Shown here: positions 6,284 to 12,927 of the stretch, piece by piece
How the letters are laid out: each line of letters starts with the position of its first letter
Numbering within the stretch: the stretch's first letter is position 1
Source: an uncultured Clostridia bacterium
Lineage (GTDB): Bacteria; Bacillota; Clostridia; Oscillospirales; CAG-272
DNA: 13,122 nt
Direction: 5' to 3'
Assembly: GCA_904501715.1 (NCBI GenBank)
Contig: CAJGCD010000044.1
Span: 1 to 13,122, forward strand
The notes under the pieces: generated by a model
The model's input: only the letters and a program-made list of their open reading frames with translations
Database searches by the model: none
What the model was told of the DNA's origin: nothing
Made by a program: the position numbers and the translations under genes

Positions 6284-7684
6284 ATGTTCGACAATATCAT
6301 TGCCGCTGTAAACGACGCGCTTTACAGCTATATACTCATTATCCTTCTGGTAGCGGGGGGAATATACTTCACCGTCAGGACAAAATTCGCCCAGTTCAGA
6401 CTGCTCGGCGACCAGTTCAAATCCCTCACCGATAAGCCTAAGGACAAAAAGGGGGTTTCTTCCTTTCAGGCGCTTATGGTCTCTACCGCGTCCCGCGTGG
6501 GTACAGGTAATATCATGGGAGTTGCCGCCGCACTCTGCTTTGGCGGATTTGGCGCTATCTTCTGGATGTGGGTCATAGCCCTTATCGGTGCCGCCTCCGC
6601 CTTTGTGGAAAGCACTCTGGCGCAGATATTCAAGAAAAAGGGAAAAGACGGCTGCTATGGAGGTCCTTCCTACTACATAGAGCAGGGCTTGAATATAAAA
6701 TGGCTCGCCATCCTTTTCTCGGTACTGCTTATATTTACCTACGGAGTAGGCTTTAATATGCTCGCGTCCAATAAGCTCCAGTCAACATTTTCTACCTATT
6801 CCTTCTATAACGCCAGCTATACTCCCTGGATCATCGGAGGCATTATTGCCCTTATAGTATGCTACTGCCTGTTTGGAGGCGGTAAGCGTCTTGTGAAAGT
6901 TACGGGCATTCTCGTACCTATTATGGGCATTATTTATATTGCGGTAGCTTTGGTTATTACAATAATAAACGCGCATCTGTTGCCGAGTATTTTCGGCAGG
7001 ATCTTCTCCGACGCATTCAATTTTTACGCGATCTTCGGAGGATTTACGGGCTCGTGCCTTATGAAGGGTATCCAAAGAGGTCTTTACAGTAACGAGGCAG
7101 GTATCGGCTCGGCGCCAAACGCATCCGCGTCGGCAGAGGTCGAGCATCCTGTAAGGCAGGGACTTGTTCAGGTGCTTTCGGTATTCATAGACACTATTCT
7201 TATCTGTACCGCAACCGCGTTTATGTGCCTTTCCTCGGGACTTGAGCCCTCCGCATTTAGTGATGAATCGAGCTTCGTTCAGGCGGCAATGACCGAAAAT
7301 ATGGGATTTATCGGTCCTGTATTCATAACCGTGGCAATGGTACTCTTTGCGTTTACCACGCTTATCGGAAATATGTATTACGTTGACAGATGTATTATCC
7401 ACCTATTTGGCAAAGAGCCTCCGAAGTGGGTAAAGTACATAATCTATATAGCTGCATCACTTCTCATTTTTGCAGGCACGGGACTGTCCTCCGATCTTCT
7501 TTGGGCAATTGCGGACGTTAGTATGGGACTTATAGCGCTTATCAACATCCCTGTGATCATTATACTTGGAAAATACGCCTTCCGCGCCCTTGCCGATTAC
7601 GACAGACAGCGCAAGGAGGGAAAGAATCCCACATTTAAATCAAAGGACGTAGGTCTTGAGGGCAAAACCGAATACTGGCAGTAA
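6284..7684 (+). CDS. Sodium:alanine/glycine symporter, AGCS family
   Basis: This inner-membrane protein should import alanine, glycine or a related small amino acid together with Na+. The 466 residues hold many hydrophobic segments, beginning at about residue 15 (YSYILIILLVAGGIYF) and ending near 435, typical of the 10-12 helix AGCS fold. Family signatures are clear: VSTASRVGTGNIMGVA (66-81), GGPSYYIEQG (126-135) and RGLYSNEAGIGSAP (265-278), followed by VEHPVRQG. The start is taken at ATG 6284 because GGAG (6274-6277) sits six bases before it. The ATG at 6272, four codons earlier, has no ribosome site and would leave a leader of only about 13 bases. The gene is followed by ddh after 29 bases, so the two are cotranscribed. 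The substrate could also be a D-amino acid; some AGCS members carry D-alanine. Confidence 0.93.
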   Translation: MFDNIIAAVNDALYSYILIILLVAGGIYFTVRTKFAQFRLLGDQFKSLTDKPKDKKGVSSFQALMVSTASRVGTGNIMGVAAALCFGGFGAIFWMWVIALIGAASAFVESTLAQIFKKKGKDGCYGGPSYYIEQGLNIKWLAILFSVLLIFTYGVGFNMLASNKLQSTFSTYSFYNASYTPWIIGGIIALIVCYCLFGGGKRLVKVTGILVPIMGIIYIAVALVITIINAHLLPSIFGRIFSDAFNFYAIFGGFTGSCLMKGIQRGLYSNEAGIGSAPNASASAEVEHPVRQGLVQVLSVFIDTILICTATAFMCLSSGLEPSAFSDESSFVQAAMTENMGFIGPVFITVAMVLFAFTTLIGNMYYVDRCIIHLFGKEPPKWVKYIIYIAASLLIFAGTGLSSDLLWAIADVSMGLIALINIPVIIILGKYAFRALADYDRQRKEGKNPTFKSKDVGLEGKTEYWQ

Positions 7685-7713
7685 ATACATATCAAAATTT
7701 TGGGAGTAAACCT

Positions 7714-8700
7714 ATGAGCATCAGAATAGGTATCTTCGGATACGGCAATCTCGGCCGCGGAGTTGAAGCGGCAATAAGACAGAATCCCGACATGGAGCTG
7801 GCGGCGGTATTTACCCGACGTGCACCCGAAACGGTCAAGCTCCGCACAGAGGGAGTGCCCGTTCTTCACGCGGATGATATCACATCTATGACCCAAAAGA
7901 TAGACGTTATGATACTTTGCGGCGGCAGCGCAACAGACCTGCCCGTGCAGACCCCCGCGCTCTCTAAGCTTTTCAACGTGGTGGACAGCTTTGACACTCA
8001 CGCGAAGATCCCCGAGCACTTTGCGGCAGTCGACAGCGCGGCGAAGGAAGGCGGCAAGGTTGCTCTTATTTCCGCGGGCTGGGACCCCGGTATGTTCTCT
8101 CTGAACCGCGCATACGCCGAGGCGGTGCTTCCCAACGGCTCTGCCTATACCTTCTGGGGAAAGGGCGTAAGTCAGGGACATTCCGACGCTATACGCCGTA
8201 TCGAGGGAGTTATTGACGCTAAGCAGTATACTATCCCCTCGGATGCCGCCCTTGAAGCGGTACGCAGCGGAGTCTGCCCACAGCTGAGCACTCGCCAGAA
8301 GCATACAAGAGAGTGCTTCGTGGTTGCCGAGGAGGGCGCAGACAAAGCGAAAATCGAGCGCGAGATAGTGACTATGCCAAACTATTTCGCGGATTATGAC
8401 ACCACCGTCCATTTTATAAGCCTTGAGGAGCTGAAGCGCGACCATAGCGGTATCCCCCACGGCGGATTTGTTATAAGAAGCGGCAAGACTGGCTTTGACC
8501 TTGAAAATACTCACGTTATCGAGTACAGCCTTAAGCTTGACTCTAACCCCGAGTTTACGTCCTCGGTAATAGTCGCCTACGCCAGAGCTGTGGCAAGATT
8601 TTCCAAGGAAGCGAAATCAGGCGCGCTCACCGTCCTCGACGTCCCCCCCGCATACCTCTCTCCTAAATCGGGCGAGGAGCTCAGAAAAGAGCTGCTGTAA
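7714..8700 (+). CDS. ddh: meso-Diaminopimelate D-dehydrogenase
   Basis: Ddh makes meso-diaminopimelate from tetrahydrodipicolinate, ammonia and NADPH in a single cytoplasmic step, bypassing the acylated intermediates of the lysine pathway. The product goes into peptidoglycan and lysine. The 328 residues match the corynebacterial enzyme (320 residues) along the whole length: the NADPH-binding FGYGNLGRGVE (8-18), CGGSATD (69-75), DSFDTH (91-96), SAGWDPGMFSLNR (120-132), FWGKGVSQGHSDAIRRI (147-163), MPNYFADY (221-228), HSGIPHGGFVI (244-254) and SGALTVLDVPPAYLSP (302-317). GGGAG-like GGGAG (7702-7706) lies seven bases before the ATG. It is the second gene of the symporter operon. The TAA stop is directly followed by repeat copy B with no base between. 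No defects were seen in key motifs. Confidence 0.95.
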   Translation: MSIRIGIFGYGNLGRGVEAAIRQNPDMELAAVFTRRAPETVKLRTEGVPVLHADDITSMTQKIDVMILCGGSATDLPVQTPALSKLFNVVDSFDTHAKIPEHFAAVDSAAKEGGKVALISAGWDPGMFSLNRAYAEAVLPNGSAYTFWGKGVSQGHSDAIRRIEGVIDAKQYTIPSDAALEAVRSGVCPQLSTRQKHTRECFVVAEEGADKAKIEREIVTMPNYFADYDTTVHFISLEELKRDHSGIPHGGFVIRSGKTGFDLENTHVIEYSLKLDSNPEFTSSVIVAYARAVARFSKEAKSGALTVLDVPPAYLSPKSGEELRKELL

Positions 8701-8790
8701 TAGTTAGAATTATAAACATTTTTTCGTACTTTTCTTTCGAGAAAAGTACCAAAAGAACTTGAAAAGGGGTTTTATTAAAAGGGCATATCC
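8701..8790 (+). repeat. TAGTTAG repeat element, copy B (short form)
   Basis: It starts with TAGTTAGAATTATAAAC immediately after the ddh stop codon, then a T-rich stretch, a hairpin with arms GTACTTTTC (8726-8734) and GAAAAGTAC (8741-8749), then AAAAGAACTTGAAAAGGGG and TTTTATTAAAAGGG. This last part is shared with copy D, not with copies A and C. The right border is approximate. With the inverted copy C it frames the whole 448-bp space between ddh and the next gene. Confidence 0.82.
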
Positions 8791-8863
8791 AATTTGGTAG
8801 GGGTCGGCGCCATCGACGACCCGTTTGGGGAAGAATTTGTCGGACCCTACGTCCCGCCAAATT
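8791..8863. repeat. Composite palindrome containing GTAGG-family copy 5
   Basis: Outer arms AATTTGG (8791-8797) and CCAAATT (8857-8863) are complementary. Inside, 8797-8823 is a GTAGGGG-family copy with the arms GGGTCG and CGACCC, and GTCGGACCCTAC (8839-8850) is a related half-unit in reverse. It may add to termination of ddh. No coding capacity was recognised. Confidence 0.6.
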
Positions 8864-8877
8864 CTGTGATTTATTAA

Positions 8878-9148
8878 ATAAAATCAAAAGCCGTCGGTAG
8901 CGTGAGCTGTCCGACGGCTTTTTACCTTATGAGGATAATTACGCACTGCACATCCGTCAAGCGTAATATTTATCCTTTTTCAAGTTCTTTGGGCGACTTT
9001 CTCCGAAAGATTTGTGGGACGGCGCGCCCAGTGGGCGATGAAGCCGTCACTCAAATAGGAAAAAACAAGGAGTATTGGGTGCGGCAGTACCCAAAACGAC
9101 TATGTTTTTGACCGAAAGGTGGAAAAAAATCGTTTATAATTCTAACTA
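8878..9148 (-). repeat. TAGTTAG repeat element, copy C (long form, reverse, with extra insert)
   Basis: Read on the minus strand it starts with TAGTTAGAATTATAAACG at 9148, the base after the TGA stop of the minus-strand gene. It then shares with copy A the CAAAGAACTTGAAAAAGG block, GTGCGTAATTATCCTCATAA and the terminator hairpin, ending in GATTTTAT. Relative to copy A about 105 extra bases, roughly 9015-9120, separate the opening motif from the hairpin region, so the left hairpin arm is lost or replaced. Confidence 0.82.
8886..8922. terminator. Bidirectional terminator between ddh and the convergent gene
   Basis: The same 12-bp stem as at 5643-5678 (AAAAGCCGTCGG with CCGACGGCTTTT) around a 13-base loop; the plus-strand side continues in TTTTT. 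It is carried by repeat copy C and can stop both the ddh transcript and the convergent minus-strand transcript. Confidence 0.88.
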
Positions 9149-10096
9149 TCAAAACGTAGGGCTATCAAGATACCATACGCCGTCCTGAAGGACGAGATTG
9201 ACCTCGATTTTCTCTATTTTTTGGGGATTTGAGGGCAGGTAGCTGTCAATAGAGATACGCACGAATTTACGGTTAGAGCCCCACTTTATAATTTCTGCAG
9301 TATCGTAAAGATAGACTCTACGCTCACTGAAAAGCGATTCATAGGTATTGGATTGGGTGAGCCACACGGTATTGTCGCTCCTTGTATGCTCCACGTAGCG
9401 GGCATTCATTACCGCGCCGCCCGAAGCAATACCGTCAAAGAGCGAGGAATAAAGCGACCTCATATAATTTTGGGAATACAGAGTTTCGGCGTAGGTCTTT
9501 ATAGAGTCCACCGTACGGTAGGGCGCGTCGTTACGCACGTAATCATAGTTTTTGGGGTCGGCGGCAGAATAATAGAAATCCACCTTTTTTTCAACAAATG
9601 GAACAAGATAAGCAAGCTTTCCGTCCTTGTTGTAAATTTCGGAGTAAAATTCGCTTCCCTCGGGGGCACTCACACCCTCGATAGGAGGAAATTTCGCCTT
9701 AACCGAGTCAAGAGCTTCCGCGGAATCGGTAACGTAAGCATAGGAAAAATCCTTAAGATAGGAATCTCTGAAGGCTATCACCTTATCCTCGTCAAGGGTG
9801 GTGTAATACCAGAACTTGCGCTGATGCTCCGTACCGTCCTCGTCGGTGTAGAACTCTCCCGTATTATAGACCTTAAGACTGTCGCGAGGATCGGATACAC
9901 GCTCGTATGTAGGAAGCCCCTCGCCGAAAAGTATGACGTTCAGGTCGTAGGATTTCTCCATAAGCTCCTTAAACCGTGCCTCGATCTCCTCATATTTTGG
10001 AGGAGCAGAGCAGGCTCTTATAGCGAAGACCGCTCCTACCAGAATAACAAGAGCTAAAATCAAAGTGATAATTCGCTTTGTTTTTGAAAATTTCAT
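9149..10096 (-). CDS. Extracytoplasmic protein of unknown function with N-terminal membrane anchor
   Basis: The 315-residue product is not recognised. Residues 1-8 are basic (KFSKTKR), 9-26 are hydrophobic (IITLILALVILVGAVFAI), followed by RACSAPP. Cys29 could be a lipoprotein attachment site, but the Arg just before Ala is unusual for a lipobox, so an uncleaved anchor is equally possible. The rest is soluble, rich in Tyr, Asp and Ser, with long stretches of alternating polar and hydrophobic residues, and ends in GVWYLDSPTF, a beta-strand-like closing seen in many small solute or wall-associated domains. No catalytic motif stands out. AAAGG (10107-10111) lies ten bases before the ATG. It follows gyrA by 64 bases behind a hairpin, and no clear promoter of its own is seen, so it may depend on read-through. 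Its stop codon abuts repeat copy C. Confidence 0.82.
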   Translation of the reverse strand: MKFSKTKRIITLILALVILVGAVFAIRACSAPPKYEEIEARFKELMEKSYDLNVILFGEGLPTYERVSDPRDSLKVYNTGEFYTDEDGTEHQRKFWYYTTLDEDKVIAFRDSYLKDFSYAYVTDSAEALDSVKAKFPPIEGVSAPEGSEFYSEIYNKDGKLAYLVPFVEKKVDFYYSAADPKNYDYVRNDAPYRTVDSIKTYAETLYSQNYMRSLYSSLFDGIASGGAVMNARYVEHTRSDNTVWLTQSNTYESLFSERRVYLYDTAEIIKWGSNRKFVRISIDSYLPSNPQKIEKIEVNLVLQDGVWYLDSPTF

Positions 10097-10124
10097 TTTT
10101 TAATTACCTTTAAATTAAATTTGC

Positions 10125-10149
10125 AAACGGGAGGGAAGCCCTCCCGTTT
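10125..10149 (-). terminator. Hairpin after gyrA, likely weak terminator
   Basis: The arms AAACGGGAGGG and CCCTCCCGTTT form a perfect 11-bp stem with a 3-base loop, 12 bases after the gyrA stop codon. On the minus strand the following sequence, GCAAATTTAATTT, is a poor T run, so partial read-through into the next gene is likely. Confidence 0.7.
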
Positions 10150-10160
10150 ATTGCTTTTTA

Positions 10161-12791
10161 TTACTCTTCTGTGACCTCTTCGGTTGAGCTCTCAACGATT
10201 TCGGGTAAATTTTCCAAATTTTCGGTTGAGTCCTCAACGATTTCGGGGCTTGTTTTTTCGGCTTCTATCTCCTCTACCGATTCGATAGCATCCTCAAGCT
10301 CCTCCTCGTCCTCCTTGGGGACCTTAGTGAAGTTAACAAGAGTCTGACCCTCACCGAGGCGCATCATAATTACGCCGCCCGCGGTTCTGGAGTAGTGGGG
10401 AACGTCGCAAACGGGAGTTCTGATAATAGTTCCCGCGTCGGTTATCATCATAAGGTCATCATCGTCGCTAACGCTTTCAATTCCGCAGAGGAGTCCTGTC
10501 TTTTCGCTTATATTATGGCACTGAACACCAACACCGCCGCGGTTCTTCATCTCTCTGAAGTCGGAGTAATTGGTGCGCTTTCCGTAGCCGTTCTGGGTAA
10601 TGGTAATAAGCGACTTGCCCTCCTCGACAATAGCGACACCCGTAACGTAGTCGCCCTCGCGGAGCTTGATACCGCGAACACCGCGGGCCGTTCTGCCCAT
10701 AGGACGGGCATTAGCCTCGGTAAATCTTACAGCCGAGCCCTGAGCGGTAGCGATAATTATATCTCTGTCACCACAGGTATGCATTACGAATACAAGCTCG
10801 TCGCCCTCGTCAAGGTTAAGGGCTATCTTGCCGCCCTTGCGCTGATATTCATACTCGGTAAGGAGAGTACGCTTGATAACGCCCTGCTTGGTGACCATAG
10901 TAAGATACTCGCCCTCATTGAAGCCCTCGATACTGATAAGCGAGGTTATCTTCTCGCCCGGAAGCATCTCGATAACGTTTACGATATTTGTTCCCTTAGC
11001 GGTTCTGGATGCTTCGGGAATCTGGTAAGCCTTGCGCATATGCACCTTGCCGTAATTCGTAAAGAGCAGCACGTAGGAGTGGCTGTGAACGGCGGCAACC
11101 GTTTCAATGAAGTCATCCTCCTTGGTGGTCATACCGATAATGCCCTTACCGCCTCTGCGCTGAGCAGAGTAGGTGCTTGCGGGCAGACGCTTGATGTAGC
11201 CCGCCTTGGTAAGGGTGATAACGCAGTTGTGCTTCTCAATAAGGTCCTCAAGCTCAATATCGTCGGTAGCGGGAAGTATCTCGGTTCTTCTCTCGTCGCC
11301 GAACTTGCGCTTTATCTCGCTCATCTCGTCCTTGATTATCTGCATTATCTTTGCGGGGTCGGCGAGTATTCCCTCAAGCTCTATGATAAGAGCGTGAAGT
11401 CTTGCCAGCTCCTCCTCGATCTTGTCGCGCTCCATACCCGTCAGCTTACCGAGGGTCATTTCAACGATAGCCTGCGCCTGAGCGTCCGAGAGCTGACGCA
11501 CGTTTCCAAGCTCGCTCTCGAAGCCGTCCTTATAGGTTACGGTAAAGAACTCAGCCATAAGGCGTTCCTTTGCCTCGGGGATAGACTTTGAGGTCTTCAT
11601 TATCTCAACTATCCTGTCGATATTGTCAATTGCTATGTGATAGCCCTCAAAAATATGAGCTCTCGTTCTTGCCTTTTCAAGGTCGAATTCAACTCTGCGC
11701 TGGATAACCGACTTCTGGTGAGCGATATAGTGGTCAAGTATCTGAGGAAGCGAGAGGATTTTCGGCTCGTTGTTGACCAGCGCCAGCATATTTACGGCGC
11801 AGGTGTCCTCAAGCTGAGAATATTTGTAGAGCTGATTAAGTATTACCTGACCGTTGGCGTCGCGTCTGTATTCTACCACGATGCGCATACCGTTTCTGCC
11901 CGACTCGTCGCGCAGGTCGGTTATGCCTTCGATACGCTTGTCCTTGTGGAGGTTAGCGATAGCCTTGCACAGCTCGCTCTTGTTGACACCGTAGGGTATC
12001 TCTGTAAAGATTATGCGGTGCTTGTCCTCCTCAATGGTCGCCTTTGCTCTTACCATAACACGTCCGCGTCCCGTGGTGTACGCCTGAAGGATACCCGCCG
12101 TTCCGTAGATAGTAGCATAAGTGGGGAAGTCGGGGCCCTTTACGTATTCCATAAGCTCGGGAACCGTACATTCGGGATTTTCCATACGGAAAATGGTCGC
12201 GTCAATGACCTCGCCAAGGTTGTGAGGGGGAATATTTGTCGCCATACCTACGGCAATACCCATAGAGCCGTTTACCAAAAGATTGGGAAAACGGGAGGGA
12301 AGCACCTTGGGCTCGCGGCGGCGGTTATCAAAGTTAGGTACGAAGTCAACTACCTCTTTTTCAAGGTCAGCCATAAGCTGGTCGGATATCTTCGCCATTC
12401 TCGCCTCGGTATAACGGTAAGCAGCCGCGCCGTCGCCGTCCACAGAGCCGAAGTTTCCGTGACCCTCTACCAGCGGATAGCGGTAGGAGAAGTCCTGCGC
12501 CATACGTACCATAGTTCCGTAAACCGCGCTGTCACCGTGGGGGTGATAGCGTCCGAGCACGTTACCCACAGTGGTAGCCGACTTGCGGAAGGGCTTGTCA
12601 TAAGTAAGGTTGTCCTCGTACATTGCGTACATTATTCTGCGCTGACCGGGCTTCATACCGTCGCGAACGTCGGGGAGGGCGCGGGCAGCGATTACCGACA
12701 TGGAATATTCGATAAAGGATTTTTTGACTTCCTTTTCCATCTCCACATCAACTATTTTTTGATCTCTGAATTCTAAGTTTTCGTTTTCCAC
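10161..12791 (-). CDS. gyrA: DNA gyrase subunit A
   Basis: GyrA breaks and reseals both DNA strands, and with GyrB it introduces negative supercoils using ATP. The 876 residues are complete. The N-terminal breakage-reunion domain (about 30-510) has HPHGDSAVYG (83-92) and the catalytic tyrosine Tyr127 in AAYRYTEARM. The C-terminal pinwheel domain (about 520-825) begins with the GyrA box QRRGGKG (544-550), which separates gyrase from topoisomerase IV. Residues 824-876 are a strongly acidic tail ending in two 14-residue tandem repeats. The start codon is GTG at 12791-12789, seven bases after GAAAGGA (12799-12805). At the position of E. coli Asp87 there is Gly (residue 92), while the Ser83 equivalent is kept (Ser88). 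gyrB is not adjacent: the space upstream holds repeats instead. Confidence 0.97.
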   Translation of the reverse strand: MENENLEFRDQKIVDVEMEKEVKKSFIEYSMSVIAARALPDVRDGMKPGQRRIMYAMYEDNLTYDKPFRKSATTVGNVLGRYHPHGDSAVYGTMVRMAQDFSYRYPLVEGHGNFGSVDGDGAAAYRYTEARMAKISDQLMADLEKEVVDFVPNFDNRRREPKVLPSRFPNLLVNGSMGIAVGMATNIPPHNLGEVIDATIFRMENPECTVPELMEYVKGPDFPTYATIYGTAGILQAYTTGRGRVMVRAKATIEEDKHRIIFTEIPYGVNKSELCKAIANLHKDKRIEGITDLRDESGRNGMRIVVEYRRDANGQVILNQLYKYSQLEDTCAVNMLALVNNEPKILSLPQILDHYIAHQKSVIQRRVEFDLEKARTRAHIFEGYHIAIDNIDRIVEIMKTSKSIPEAKERLMAEFFTVTYKDGFESELGNVRQLSDAQAQAIVEMTLGKLTGMERDKIEEELARLHALIIELEGILADPAKIMQIIKDEMSEIKRKFGDERRTEILPATDDIELEDLIEKHNCVITLTKAGYIKRLPASTYSAQRRGGKGIIGMTTKEDDFIETVAAVHSHSYVLLFTNYGKVHMRKAYQIPEASRTAKGTNIVNVIEMLPGEKITSLISIEGFNEGEYLTMVTKQGVIKRTLLTEYEYQRKGGKIALNLDEGDELVFVMHTCGDRDIIIATAQGSAVRFTEANARPMGRTARGVRGIKLREGDYVTGVAIVEEGKSLITITQNGYGKRTNYSDFREMKNRGGVGVQCHNISEKTGLLCGIESVSDDDDLMMITDAGTIIRTPVCDVPHYSRTAGGVIMMRLGEGQTLVNFTKVPKEDEEELEDAIESVEEIEAEKTSPEIVEDSTENLENLPEIVESSTEEVTEE
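10164..10247 (-). repeat. 42-bp tandem duplication encoding the end of GyrA
   Basis: Two exact-length 42-bp units (10206-10247 and 10164-10205) encode PEIVEDSTENLENL and PEIVESSTEEVTEE, the last 28 residues before the stop. Each unit contains one GTTGA-N4-TCAAC palindrome (10225-10238 and 10183-10196). Confidence 0.85.
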
Positions 12792-12815
12792 TTTTTTATC
12801 CTTTCGTGGTAGTAG

Positions 12816-12905
12816 TAGTTAGAATTATAAACGAATTTTTGTTTTGCCACTTTCTTTCGGAGAAAGTGGCGCAAAGAACTTGAAAAGGGGTTTTATTGAA
12901 TGGGT
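12816..12905 (+). repeat. TAGTTAG repeat element, copy D (short form)
   Basis: It starts with TAGTTAGAATTATAAACG (12816-12833), has a hairpin with 10-bp arms GCCACTTTCT (12846-12855) and AGAAAGTGGC (12861-12870), then CAAAGAACTTGAAAAGGGG and TTTTATTGAATGGG as in copy B. This is the only copy placed before a gene start rather than at a gene end; the right border is approximate. Confidence 0.82.
12824..12829 (-). promoter_or_regulatory. gyrA: Possible -10 box of gyrA inside repeat copy D
   Basis: On the minus strand the opening motif of copy D contains TATAAT (12829 to 12824), with a predicted start near 12817 and a leader of about 26 bases to the GTG. No good -35 hexamer is present at 16-18 bases, so this is a weak call. 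The true gyrA promoter may lie elsewhere, including further upstream. Confidence 0.35.
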
Positions 12906-12927
12906 TTGTGCGTTGACATAAGTGTAT

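Noticed and set aside
8681..8887. Minus-strand frame of 68 codons, and the similar one at 12796-13044
   Set aside because: Both translate repeat copies B and D (each contains PFNKTPFQVL and FIILT). The likeness comes from the DNA repeat, not from a protein family, and the frames run through hairpins.
8902..9111. Plus-strand frame of 69 codons in the ddh-lipoprotein gap
   Set aside because: It is a read-through of repeat copy C with no ribosome site.
9108..9140. Promoter TTGACC to TATAAT pointing into the minus-strand gene from copy C
   Set aside because: The spacer is 21 bases, too long for a working sigma-A promoter.
10161..12791. Topoisomerase IV subunit A (ParC) instead of GyrA
   Set aside because: A complete GyrA box, QRRGGKG, and a full pinwheel domain are present, which mark gyrase.
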